A DNA stretch of 44,231 nucleotides from the NCBI GenBank assembly GCA_023135855.1, contig JAGLSH010000001.1, positions 1-44,231 on the forward strand, read 5' to 3'. Within the stretch, counting starts at the first letter, position 1. The number at the start of each line of letters is the position of its first letter. This DNA comes from Candidatus Omnitrophota bacterium. Lineage in GTDB: Bacteria > Omnitrophota > Gorgyraeia > Duberdicusellales > 4484-171. Shown here one piece after another: positions 15,176 to 22,235 of the stretch. The position numbers and the translations under genes were made by a program. The notes under the pieces were generated by a model that worked only from the letters and a program-made list of their open reading frames with translations, searched no databases and had not been told where the DNA came from.

Positions 15176-16684
15176 TTAGAAAAGCCTAGATTCACTAAGT
15201 TTTTGCTTATCAATTTTTCCAGTTCTATTTTTAGGTAAATCTCCTACAAATTCAAAGTAATGAGGAATCTTAAAATGAGCTAAGTGTTCTTTTAAAAAAT
15301 CTTTTAACTCTTGTTCACTAAAGCTATCCTCATCTTTGGAAACTATAAATGCTTTAGGCACTTCTCCACGTAAATCATCAGCTACACCAATAACAGCAAC
15401 TTCAGCTACTTTGGAATATCTATGTATTTTTTCTTCAACCTCAGCTGAAAAAACTATTTCTCCGGCCACTTTAATCATATCTTTTTTTCTTCCGACTATA
15501 TAATAAAGCTGGTTAGAGTCAACTCTAACAATATCTCCAGTCTTAAGCCACCCGTCTTCTGTTAAAACTTCTTTAGTTAAGCCAGGTTCTTTATAATACT
15601 CTCTCATAATTGCTTCACCCTTAACCCAAAGTTCTCCTTGAGAAGGACTATCTAACTTATTGCCATTATCATCAACAATCTTTGCTTCAATATTAAAATC
15701 AAGATAACCAATACTTGAAATTTTGCTTTCATCAGGAGGAGAAAAAGAATTAGGAGCAGATGTTTCAGTCATCCCCCAACCGTTTAGAACTGCCGCCTGA
15801 GGGCATAATTTATGAAATCTCTTTAAAAGTATTGGTGATGATGGTGCACCAAAAACAACTGCATATCTTAAAGAGGAAAGGTCAAATTTACCATAGCCTT
15901 TTAAAGAAAGAATAGCTATATACATTGCCGGAACAATACAAAATATAGTAACTTTATGACGCTCTATATTCTTTAGAAATTCTAAAGGTTGAAATCTTTC
16001 CATGAGAACAAGGGTTGAAGAAAGCTGAACTGTCATCAGTATATAACCTAGTCCTCCAACATGAGAAAAAGGAACTCCTCCACATAAAGTTATATCTTCC
16101 TCAGATAATTCCAAAAAGTGATTAATAACCTGAGAAGGATTATTTAAGTGTCTATACTCTAGGCATACCCCTTTAGGGTGGCCAGTAGACCCGGAAGTAT
16201 AAAATATAGCTGCTAAGTTATTTTCCTTATACTCAACTAAAGGTTGACTGGGGCTGCTCTTCTCTAAAACTGTGCCCCAAGAAGAAAATCCTTCTGCTCC
16301 TTCTTCAGATACAATCACCTCTTCCAAACTCTTACACTTATCCTTAACATTAGCTAAATCTATTTTAGGAGCGGCAATTAAAACCTTTGCCTGACTATGA
16401 TTTATAAAATTAATTATCTCATTTTCAGTTAACATGAAGTCCAAAGGAACTACTACTGACCCCATACTAAATACACCTAAAAAAGTAAATATAGTTTGCG
16501 GAGTATTGGGAAGAAATATCGCAACTTTATCATTGCAACCCAAGCCTGCCTTAAGAAGGTAATTAGCAAGCTTAAATGAAGAGTCTCTAACTTGTGAAAA
16601 AGTAATTGCCTTTTCTTTAAACAGAATGGCTGATCTTTGAGGATACCTTTTAGCCTGTTTTGTGAGTAATTCTCTTATATTCAT
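15176..16684 (-). CDS. Acyl-AMP ligase (class I adenylate-forming, acyl-CoA/ACP synthetase type), likely starter-unit activation
   Basis: The 502-residue protein has the ANL superfamily motifs in order: P-loop YTSGSTGHPKG (about residue 167), GWGMTETS (about 306), GELWVKGEA, TGDIVRVDSNQLYYIVGRKKDMIKVAGE (about 390-418) and the C-terminal catalytic Lys in PKNRTGKIDKQKL (about 490). It activates a carboxylic acid with ATP and transfers it to CoA or an ACP. As the first gene of the operon it is a good candidate for priming the polyketide synthase with a non-acetate starter, or for recycling an acid. No Shine-Dalgarno sequence is visible before the ATG at 16684; the start is supported by the conserved N-terminal MNIRELLTKQAKRYPQRSAI. 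The substrate acid is unknown. Confidence 0.88.
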   Translation of the reverse strand: MNIRELLTKQAKRYPQRSAILFKEKAITFSQVRDSSFKLANYLLKAGLGCNDKVAIFLPNTPQTIFTFLGVFSMGSVVVPLDFMLTENEIINFINHSQAKVLIAAPKIDLANVKDKCKSLEEVIVSEEGAEGFSSWGTVLEKSSPSQPLVEYKENNLAAIFYTSGSTGHPKGVCLEYRHLNNPSQVINHFLELSEEDITLCGGVPFSHVGGLGYILMTVQLSSTLVLMERFQPLEFLKNIERHKVTIFCIVPAMYIAILSLKGYGKFDLSSLRYAVVFGAPSSPILLKRFHKLCPQAAVLNGWGMTETSAPNSFSPPDESKISSIGYLDFNIEAKIVDDNGNKLDSPSQGELWVKGEAIMREYYKEPGLTKEVLTEDGWLKTGDIVRVDSNQLYYIVGRKKDMIKVAGEIVFSAEVEEKIHRYSKVAEVAVIGVADDLRGEVPKAFIVSKDEDSFSEQELKDFLKEHLAHFKIPHYFEFVGDLPKNRTGKIDKQKLSESRLF

Positions 16685-16695
16685 TGTTTAAATGG

Positions 16696-16744
16696 TAGTA
16701 AAATCTGAATAGTAAAATTTTACTATTTATGGCTACTTAGTCAA
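16696..16744 (-). promoter_or_regulatory. Putative promoter and overlapping operator of the polyketide operon
   Basis: On the minus strand TTGACT (16744-16739), a 16-bp spacer and TAAAAT (16722-16717) make a near-consensus sigma-70 promoter, about 30 bp upstream of the ligase ATG. The -10 box lies inside a perfect 20-bp palindrome (16708-16727, AATAGTAAAATTTTACTATT). A further direct copy of the half-site TAGTAAAAT is at 16696-16704, spaced 14 bp from the one at 16710-16718. Three half-sites over the -10 and start region are the layout of a repressor operator. No regulator gene is in the cluster as seen. Confidence 0.6.
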
Positions 16745-16810
16745 GGTTTTTATAGATAAATTGCTAATTTGGTGAATTGTAACTCATATTGCGACAACAT
16801 TCAATTCAAA

Positions 16811-16839
16811 AAATGGTTGAGATCTGATCTCAACCATTT
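16811..16839. terminator. Perfect 14-bp-arm palindrome between the RlmD-like gene and the polyketide operon
   Basis: AAATGGTTGAGATC and GATCTCAACCATTT flank a single T. The element lies in the 363-bp gap 16685-17047, downstream of the RlmD-like gene and upstream of the operon promoter. T-rich sequence (CTTGCTTTATTTT) follows it only on the plus strand; on the minus strand the tail is weak. It may be a terminator or an upstream regulator site. The rest of the gap holds a weak GCGCT/AGCGC hairpin near 16986-17002 and nothing else I can support. Confidence 0.45.
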
Positions 16840-17047
16840 CTTGCTTTATTTTGGTAATCTCTTTGAGCTGTATTGGCTCTATATACACTATACTCCTCTA
16901 ATTCGTTCTCTATCTTTAATATTGTACCTCGTTTTATCTCCCGGCATACTATTGTTTCATACTTATTAAGTCTTTTTCTATCTCGTTAGCGCTTAATTTT
17001 AGCGCCAAATATCCTTCCAGCCTATATCTATCTTTTTCGATAAATTG

Positions 17048-18196
17048 CTAGTTTTTCCGCCTCAGAAAACTTAAGGCTTCAAGATGTGGGGTATGAGGAA
17101 AAAAATCAAAAGGCTCAATAAAGGCAAGGTCATATTGGTTTAAAAATCCCTCTAAATCCCTAAAAAGAGCGTCAGGATTGCAAGATGAATAAATGATATT
17201 CTTAGGCTCTAGCCTCAAAATAGCTCTTATTATCTTAGCTGAAAGCCCACAGCGCGGAGGGTTTATAACTAAAAGATCGGTACTCTTGTAAAATGCACCT
17301 TGAGTATTAAGAAACTTTCTGGAATCAGCAGCAAAAAAAGAAATATTATCTATTTTGTTAATTTTGGCATTTTGCCAAGCTATATCAACTATTGCCTGTT
17401 CCCTTTCTACACCCCAAACAAATTTTGCATCCCGAGCAAGAAACATTCCTATAGAACCTACTCCACAAAAAAGATCCAATACTTGATCGTCAGAAGAAAG
17501 ACTAGCATAATCTCTAATCTTCTTATAAAAATCTACTATAGCATAAGGGTTAACCTGAAAAAATGTATCAATGCCAATCCTAAAAGTTAAATCGTCTAAT
17601 CTTTCTTCAATAAAAGCCTCACCATATAAAAGTTCTTTTTTATCAAAAACCACTGCATCAGAAAGCGAATCATTAATTATCTGGTAGATAGATTTAATCG
17701 TAGCTTTTAATTTTAATCCAGTTAAAGCTTTTACAAATTCCTTAATATCTAAAGTTTCGCTACTACTTGTAACTAAACCAATCATAATCTCTTTAGTAAA
17801 TTTTGTCTCCCGAACAATTAAATACCGCAAGAATCCTTGGTGAGAATATTTATCATACACAGAATGCTCTTTAGTTTTAAGAAAATCTTTAATTACTTTT
17901 AAAATTTCTTTTAAGTCTGGAGAGAAAATTAAACACTCATCTACATCTACCACCTTTCGTCTTTCTACTTTACTATAAAGACCACATACAAGACCATTCT
18001 GATCAGCAAAACTAAATTCCATTTTATTGCGGTAATATTCAGGAGAGGAAGGGTTGATTGCTTTTAATTCAGTATCAATCTTATAAAGATTAGCTAAATC
18101 CTTAATTTTAGTTTCTTTAATAACCAGTTGCTCTTTATAAGGAATGTCTTGATACCTACATCCTCCACATTCTGAAAAATGTTTACAACACTTCAT
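17048..18196 (-). CDS. 23S rRNA (uracil-C5)-methyltransferase, RlmD/RumA/TrmA family
   Basis: The 382-residue protein has an N-terminal iron-sulfur motif CCKHFSECGGCRYQ (Cys residues about 3-13, with a fourth Cys in DVDECLIF). The SAM-binding motif DLFCGVGSIGMFLA follows at about 240, then INPPRCGLS and the catalytic Cys in YSSCNPDALFRDL (about 341), and FQVNPYA (about 213), all typical of RNA m5U methyltransferases. There is no N-terminal TRAM domain, so it is the shorter RumA-like form. It methylates a uridine in 23S rRNA or tRNA. It starts at the nitroreductase stop (4-bp overlap) and is the last gene before the polyketide operon. RlmD, RlmC-like or TrmA-like specificity cannot be fixed from sequence. 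Confidence 0.88.
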   Translation of the reverse strand: MKCCKHFSECGGCRYQDIPYKEQLVIKETKIKDLANLYKIDTELKAINPSSPEYYRNKMEFSFADQNGLVCGLYSKVERRKVVDVDECLIFSPDLKEILKVIKDFLKTKEHSVYDKYSHQGFLRYLIVRETKFTKEIMIGLVTSSSETLDIKEFVKALTGLKLKATIKSIYQIINDSLSDAVVFDKKELLYGEAFIEERLDDLTFRIGIDTFFQVNPYAIVDFYKKIRDYASLSSDDQVLDLFCGVGSIGMFLARDAKFVWGVEREQAIVDIAWQNAKINKIDNISFFAADSRKFLNTQGAFYKSTDLLVINPPRCGLSAKIIRAILRLEPKNIIYSSCNPDALFRDLEGFLNQYDLAFIEPFDFFPHTPHLEALSFLRRKN

Positions 18197-18687
18197 TTTA
18201 TAATTAAATCCTTTAATTTCTTTCGCTTTGATCCACTAGAAGAATCATGAGGATATCCTAAAGCTAAAACTGCAGCTAGCTCTAAATTTTGAGAAGTTTT
18301 TAAAAATTTATGAATCTGATCTTTTTGATTTAAAATCTCACCCAACCAACAAGCCCCTAACCCTTTAGAGTGAATAGAGATAAGTATATTTTGTATACAA
18401 GCACCTATTGCCATTAAATCCTTGTCGCGGTTATAGGAGTCCTCATTGTTGAGAAAAACCATTATTATTTTGTTTGCGCCTTTTATTATATCAAAATATT
18501 TTGTATATTCAGCTAATGAATTTTTATCCTCTCCTTTTAAAACCATAAACTTCCAAGGTTGGTTATTAAGCCCTGAAGGAGCCCAGCGACCAGCCTCTAA
18601 GATCTCATCAACAATTTCTTCGTCAATGTCTTTACTCTTAAATTCCCTTATTGATCTTCTTGCCTTTATTAGTTCTAAAATGTCCAT
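18193..18687 (-). CDS. Nitroreductase-family FMN flavoprotein
   Basis: From the ATG at 18687 the protein is 164 residues and begins MDILELIKARRSIREF, the standard nitroreductase opening with the FMN-binding RRSIR. RWAPSGLNNQPWKFMVL (about 33-49) and the C-terminal GLGACWLGE and LALGYPHD blocks complete the family pattern. These enzymes use FMN and NAD(P)H to reduce nitro groups, quinones or enones. The open frame extends 44 codons further upstream to 18819, but the first part of that extension is read from the terminal repeat of the adjacent insertion sequence (18783 onward), so I take the conserved start, preceded by a GAGAG-type SD. The insertion may have cut off the original promoter. Its stop overlaps the RlmD-like start. 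Confidence 0.82.
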   Translation of the reverse strand: MDILELIKARRSIREFKSKDIDEEIVDEILEAGRWAPSGLNNQPWKFMVLKGEDKNSLAEYTKYFDIIKGANKIIMVFLNNEDSYNRDKDLMAIGACIQNILISIHSKGLGACWLGEILNQKDQIHKFLKTSQNLELAAVLALGYPHDSSSGSKRKKLKDLIIK

Positions 18688-18782
18688 CTCATTCTCTCTA
18701 TTAAAACCTAGCCTAAACAAATTCTTAGGTTTGTTGCCATTGTAGTACAATTCCCACTTCCAATCAAGTGATTCTTCCCCCA

Positions 18783-18808
18783 TGTCAACCACATTTAAAA
18801 ATGTCCCT
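18783..18808. repeat. Left terminal inverted repeat of the insertion sequence
   Basis: It begins TGTCAACC and ends AAAATGTCCCT, matching the complement of 20195-20220 at 17 of 26 positions. A related AGAAATATCCC lies just inside, at about 18822-18832. Confidence 0.55.
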
Positions 18809-18834
18809 TTTTTACACATTTAGAAATATCCCTT

Positions 18835-20134
18835 TCATGTTGTAATTAGTTCCTTCTCAGACGCTCCCGCCTTTTGACCTTCCAATACACTTTTCATTGC
18901 CATTAACCTCTTGTATGTTTCTGGTCTGTTCCAAGAATAATTTTTTGCCGGCTTATAGGCTATTTTGTTGCGTTTCTTTGTTAAATCCTTATTAGCAACT
19001 ACTGGATTGCGCTGGACTATTTTTTTATATTGTAAAGTTCTACCATTGTGAACTATCCTCAACCGTTCCTTTGTGTCAATTTCAATAACTACTTTCTTCG
19101 CATTTGTTTTATCCAGTATTTGATATAAGTTGTTATTGTAACGGACGGTAAAATCATTGTATACGGTTCGTTTAATCTTAATACATAATGTCCTGTTTAA
19201 GTTTACTCCTTGAAGAAGTTTTTAATAAAAGCTATCTTCTTTTATCGGTTGTATGCAAAACTGTTTATTGAATTTGGTTAAATATTCATTGTCTAAAAAA
19301 TCGTTCGCATCAGTTATTGTTGAAATATTGCGTAATCGCAATTCTTTTACCAACCTATCTTGAACGGTTTCAAATAAACGCTCAACTCTACCTTTTGCTT
19401 GGGCTGAATGAGCAAAAATAAGGTTAACTCCCAACTCCTCTAAAGTTCTCTGAAATTGGCTTTTTGACTCTTTACCTTTAAGCTGTTCTTCAACTGTAGG
19501 TTCTTTGGGACTCTTATATGTTGTGTGTTTATCGCAATATACTGCCACTGGGAGACCGTTCTTGCGGATAAACCGCCTGAAAGCTATCCATTGCTGGAAA
19601 AGTTCCTTCATATTCATAAAAATGCATATAGACTTTATTATTTGCATCGTCTATATATCCCATCAAACAACATTTATCTCGACGACCTTCAAACCAGTCA
19701 TGATGAGACCCATCCATTTGCATTAATTCACCCGGATGATGCATCCTCTCTCTCCAACTTCTATGCTTACGTCCTTTTTTTCGTTTACGCGGAATGCTTT
19801 CAGCGTCCAGCCAATTGCTAAGGGTTTGATCGCTTATTTTTATTCCATGAAATTCTTTCAGTTTTTCGCATGCGTGTATAAGGTTAAAATCATAATATCT
19901 ATCCTGATAAATACCTGTTACGCTATTCCGAAGTTTATCAGGATATTTATTGTTTGGTTCTCGTCCTCTTGACCCATGGATAACGCCTGCATCTCCCTGG
20001 GTTCGCACACGTGAAGCTATTCTTTTGATTTGACGATAACTTAAGACCAATGTCTCGATACCTTTCTTTAAAGACATTATCTTATCAAGAATCTTATGCA
20101 CCACATTTAATCTTTTCAGCTCTTTTTGCGTCAT
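18835..20134 (-). pseudogene. DDE transposase of ISNCY/IS1202 type, broken by a frameshift and a stop
   Basis: Three open pieces make one transposase. 20134 down to about 19575 gives the helix-turn-helix (LSYRQIKRIASRV), the GIKISDQTLSNWL linker and the first catalytic Asp in MQMDGSHHDWFEGR. A one-base frameshift near 19571-19582 moves reading to the frame that gives FIRKNGLPVAVYCDKHTTYKS (second Asp) and AKGRVERLFETVQDRL (catalytic Glu). An in-frame TAA at 19222-19224 then interrupts it. The same frame continues through VRYNNNLYQIL and IDTKERLRIVHNG to the end at 18835. All three DDE residues remain, so decay is recent, but no full-length protein can be made without recoding. The original start has the SD GGAG upstream of the ATG at 20134. 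Confidence 0.82.
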
Positions 20135-20194
20135 CTAGATCGTCTCCTTTCTTGCCATATACCCTCCTGGCTTAGAAAGCATTATAGCAAGCTA

Positions 20195-20220
20195 GGGGAC
20201 ATTATCACTTTGGGATGACA
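20195..20220. repeat. Right terminal inverted repeat of the insertion sequence
   Basis: It ends ...CACTTTGGGATGACA; its complement matches the left end at 18783-18808 at 17 of 26 positions. It lies 61 bp upstream of the transposase start. Confidence 0.6.
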
Positions 20221-20230
20221 GACTTTTTCA

Positions 20231-20258
20231 TTGACTTACACACTAATAATGTTACTAT
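20231..20258 (+). promoter_or_regulatory. Putative promoter for the cassette array
   Basis: TTGACT (20231-20236), a 16-bp spacer and TACTAT (20253-20258) lie just outside the insertion sequence end and point toward the first cassette gene. This could be the array promoter or one brought together by the insertion. Confidence 0.5.
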
Positions 20259-20330
20259 TCCAATAGCAGTAAAAGATAAAATGAATAGGCGTATATTAAT
20301 TGTTATGATTAAAAAATAAAAGGATAAAAA

Positions 20331-20711
20331 ATGAATATTATCATACCAATACTAAGTGCTCTATTCGGATTAATCTTTGGTCATTGGTTAAATCGTAGGC
20401 GAAATTTTGAAAACAAAAAAAGGGAAATTCGCATCAATTATCTTATAGAAGCCTACCGGAAACTCGAAAGGGGAGCTATCCCAAACGCTAAAAATTTTGA
20501 TAAAGGGGATTTCGAAAGTGCGATTGCAGACATACAAATGCTTGGCAACCTTGAGCAAGTTAACATCGCTTATGAGTTTGCTATTAAGGCGACTCAAGGC
20601 GATGGCTCGAAATTGCAAGAATTACTGGAAAATCTCCGAATGGAATTAAGAAACGAATTATCAATCAAAAATAATAAATTACCAAAGATAAGCCCGTTTA
20701 GGATAAACTAA
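20331..20711 (+). CDS. Cassette gene 1: membrane-anchored protein of unknown function
   Basis: The 126-residue protein starts with one N-terminal membrane segment (IIIPILSALFGLIFGHWL, about residues 3-20). A basic stretch (NRRRNFENKKREIR) predicts a cytoplasmic C-terminus. The soluble part has INYLIEAYRKLERGA and FESAIADIQMLGNLEQVNIAYEF, a pattern I associate with an uncharacterised family frequent in mobile cassettes. The SD AAAGGA lies 8 bp before the ATG, and the stop is 10 bp before the attC1 site. The function is unknown; the family resemblance is from memory. Confidence 0.75.
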   Translation: MNIIIPILSALFGLIFGHWLNRRRNFENKKREIRINYLIEAYRKLERGAIPNAKNFDKGDFESAIADIQMLGNLEQVNIAYEFAIKATQGDGSKLQELLENLRMELRNELSIKNNKLPKISPFRIN

Positions 20712-20720
20712 TAGATAAAA

Positions 20721-20785
20721 TCATAACAACTCAATCCACCTGACCAAAAAGCTGCTCTTTTCGGCAGGTGATTTTTGTGTTATAT
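20721..20785 (+). other. attC recombination site 1
   Basis: Left core ATAAC (20723-20727) pairs with right core GTTAT (20779-20783). Inner boxes CACCTGACC (20737-20745) and GGCAGGTG (20763-20770) pair with one extrahelical A. The central loop holds AAAAAGCTGCTCTTTT, itself self-complementary. The fold and size are typical of attC. Confidence 0.82.
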
Positions 20786-20825
20786 GAAAAATAAATTTAA
20801 TAAAAATAAAAAGGAGGTGATGTAA

Positions 20826-21014
20826 ATGGTTAAATATTTACGACACACGTTATTATCTGAAAGCCAAACAGAAATAACTGCTAGAGTTGAAGCCTTGATT
20901 AAAATTCTTGAAAAGAAAGGAATTTTAACAGAAACTATGGTGAATAAAAAAGAAAAAGAAATAAAACAAACCATGATTAATGCTGGTAAAAAGAAAACTA
21001 ATAAAACCATATAA
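20826..21014 (+). CDS. Cassette gene 2: small helical protein of unknown function
   Basis: The 62-residue, lysine-rich helical protein has LSESQTEITARVEALIKILEKKGILTETMV. The pattern ARVEALxxxLEKKGxxT resembles the N-terminal helix pair of nitrile-hydratase-type subunits, but the rest of such proteins is absent. The near-perfect SD AAGGAGGTGAT lies 4-5 bp upstream of the ATG, which makes it a convincing expressed gene despite its length. Its TAA stop is part of the left core of attC2, as in many compact cassettes. I do not recognise a function; an antitoxin-like or DNA-associated small protein is only a guess. Confidence 0.65.
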   Translation: MVKYLRHTLLSESQTEITARVEALIKILEKKGILTETMVNKKEKEIKQTMINAGKKKTNKTI

Positions 21015-21074
21015 CAAGTCAATGCACCCAACCTTTTCCGCCGCTTCAAAGGTGGGTGATTTCGGGCGTTATAG
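21009..21074 (+). other. attC recombination site 2
   Basis: Left core ATATAAC (21009-21015) faces right core GTTATAG (21068-21074). Inner boxes CACCCAACC and GGTGGGTG pair with one extrahelical A. The central part carries TTTTCCGCCGC, shared with attC3. Confidence 0.85.
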
Positions 21075-21086
21075 GAGAAAATAATA

Positions 21087-21479
21087 ATGAAAAAATATCT
21101 ATTTATTCTATCAATATTAATTCTCTCAGGTTGTATATCGACAAATAAAACATTTGTAAATATTGATTATGCTAATGGCATTGATAAATATGAAGCCACT
21201 ACTATGGCAAAAAGGGAAGTAACAAAAAAAGCCATTGAAAGTTATAATCCAAATCAACCTAGAATTATGAGGAATTTAGATACCAAAGTAGAAAAAGACT
21301 ATTGGTTGATTTCTTTTCCAGGAAGAAGAAAAGCAAAAAATCTTTTTATGACCAATTTTTGTTATTTAATCGCGGTAGATAAAAAAACTGGAGCAATAGC
21401 TCTATCTGAAGAAGTAATTATTAAAACGAATATTAAAGACTCTTGTAAACATAGAATTAAAAAATTAAAAAACCTATAA
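21087..21479 (+). CDS. Cassette gene 3: small lipoprotein of unknown function
   Basis: The 130-residue protein has a lipoprotein signal peptide, MKKYLFILSILILSGC, with lipobox LSGC (Cys16). The mature part is about 115 residues with a basic middle (KDYWLISFPGRRKAKN) and an alpha/beta-like end (CYLIAVDKKTGAIALSEEVI). That end recalls small secreted proteins whose one domain packs a strand pair made from DYWLI and YLIAVD. GGAG precedes the ATG by about 8 bp. The stop codon lies inside the left core of attC3. It has no family name that I recognise. Confidence 0.75.
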   Translation: MKKYLFILSILILSGCISTNKTFVNIDYANGIDKYEATTMAKREVTKKAIESYNPNQPRIMRNLDTKVEKDYWLISFPGRRKAKNLFMTNFCYLIAVDKKTGAIALSEEVIIKTNIKDSCKHRIKKLKNL

Positions 21480-21547
21480 CGACCCAATGCACCCAACCTT
21501 TTCCGCCGCTTCGCGGTTCCAAAGGCGGGTGATTTCGAATGTTGTGA
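21474..21547 (+). other. attC recombination site 3
   Basis: Left core CTATAAC (21474-21480) faces right core GTTGTGA (21541-21547). Inner boxes CACCCAACC and GGCGGGTG again leave one extrahelical A. The loop is longer than in attC2 by a TCGCGGTTCC-like insert but otherwise nearly identical. Confidence 0.85.
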
Positions 21548-21572
21548 TAAAAAATTAAAAGGAGAAAATATC

Positions 21573-22127
21573 ATGAGAATAAATTCTAAAAAATATCTTT
21601 TTGTATTCATATTAGCTATTTTTATAATGAATGGATGTGCAGCCGTTGGCGTAATTCATACTTCTAATCCCTGGCAGAAAATGCGAGATGCTTATCAAAT
21701 GATGAATTACGGACGATTCTTACGTGCAGAACAGTTTCTAAGAGAAGCAGAAAAAATATTTGAAGAAAAAGAAAATGACCATGGAATTGCAGAAGCTTAT
21801 TTTTCTCTTGGCAATATGTATAAAAATAACCACGAACATAACACATTGCAAGATACAAAAAAATCCAGAGAATGCTTTGAACACGCTCATAACCTATTTA
21901 GAAAGAATGAAAATTTTATAGGAGTTGCTAAATCATTGTTTGGGCTTGCTAATGCCTATGGTATAGAAAATAATTCATTAGAAAGCTGTAGCCATTATGA
22001 TGAAAGTCTTAATGCCTATTATAAGGCAAAGAAGCTAAATCCTTCTGCAATTATGCCTATTATGATAAAAAAATATAAAGATTTCCCTGATATGGTTGAA
22101 GATTATAAAAACCACTTTTGTAAATAA
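21573..22127 (+). CDS. Cassette gene 4: TPR-like lipoprotein
   Basis: The 184-residue protein has an N-terminal signal peptide ending in lipobox MNGC (Cys at about 23). The mature part is helical with tetratricopeptide-like repeats: YGRFLRAEQFLREAEKIFEEK, HGIAEAYFSLGNMYKN, RECFEHAHNLFRKNENFIGVAKSLFGLANAYG and SLNAYYKAKKLNPSAI. TPR lipoproteins scaffold protein contacts at the inner face of the outer membrane. Both this and the preceding cassette encode lipoproteins, suggesting surface functions for the array. AAAGGAG precedes the ATG by about 11 bp. Exact partners are unknown. Confidence 0.78.
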   Translation: MRINSKKYLFVFILAIFIMNGCAAVGVIHTSNPWQKMRDAYQMMNYGRFLRAEQFLREAEKIFEEKENDHGIAEAYFSLGNMYKNNHEHNTLQDTKKSRECFEHAHNLFRKNENFIGVAKSLFGLANAYGIENNSLESCSHYDESLNAYYKAKKLNPSAIMPIMIKKYKDFPDMVEDYKNHFCK

Positions 22128-22160
22128 ATTTCATTATACAGTACAAATAACCAATAAAAT

Positions 22161-22230
22161 CATAACAAAGCAATACAGCCAACCTAACTCCGCGCCTTCG
22201 TCGCTCCAAAAGCCGCTGATTTCGTATTTA
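22161..22230 (+). other. attC recombination site 4, degenerate or truncated
   Basis: Left core CATAAC (22161-22166) and inner box CAGCCAACC resemble the other three, and GATTTCG near 22218 matches their right half. The expected GTT right core is missing: the sequence reads GTATTTAG and then enters the RAYT unit terminal repeat at 22236. The site probably lost its end when the RAYT unit arrived, or has decayed. Confidence 0.65.
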
Positions 22231-22235
22231 GTATT

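Larger units (their letters stand above)
18783..20220 (-). mobile_element. ISNCY/IS1202-like insertion sequence, inactive
   Basis: This 1.44-kb element holds a single DDE transposase remnant. Its ends pair as imperfect inverted repeats: 18783-18808 (beginning TGTCAACC) against the complement of 20195-20220 (beginning TGTCATCCC), with 17 of 26 bases identical and a shared AATGTCCC. A second AAATATCCC copy follows the left end, like the internal transposase-binding repeats of many insertion sequences. I see no clear target duplication. It separates the nitroreductase from the cassette array. Confidence 0.7.
20302..22230 (+). other. Integron cassette array without integrase (CALIN), four cassettes
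   Basis: Four short genes on the plus strand, against the minus-strand trend, alternate with four related 65-75-bp attC-like elements. The first boundary is marked by an R'-like GTTATGA at 20302-20308. The attC sites share a (A/T)TAAC left core, a CAC/CAG-led inner box with one unpaired A, and (in the first three) a GTT right core. No integrase gene is seen. The array is bounded by the dead insertion sequence on the left and a RAYT unit on the right. Confidence 0.8.

Noticed and set aside
1..16684. Possibility of a fluorometabolite or chlorometabolite pathway, since the four-enzyme set matches fluoroacetate biosynthesis
   Set aside because: No fluorinase or SAM-chlorinase (SalL-type) gene is in the window, so halogenation is unsupported; only the shared enzyme logic is kept as a finding.
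16769..16969. Plus-strand 66-codon open frame in the gap before the polyketide operon
   Set aside because: It has no SD, runs through the perfect palindrome at 16811-16839, has low-complexity hydrophobic content and resembles no family.
16755..17055. Short direct repeat ATAAATTGCTA at about 16756 and 17040
   Set aside because: It is only 11 bases in AT-rich DNA, one copy overlapping a coding end; too little to claim an element.
18688..18819. 44-codon N-terminal extension of the nitroreductase
   Set aside because: It begins inside the insertion sequence terminal repeat and has no counterpart in the family; the conserved start at 18687 is preferred.
20721..22230. Reading the four intergenic repeats as intrinsic terminators
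   Set aside because: They lack T-runs and instead share paired outer cores, inner boxes with one unpaired A and (in three) a GTT right core, which is attC structure.
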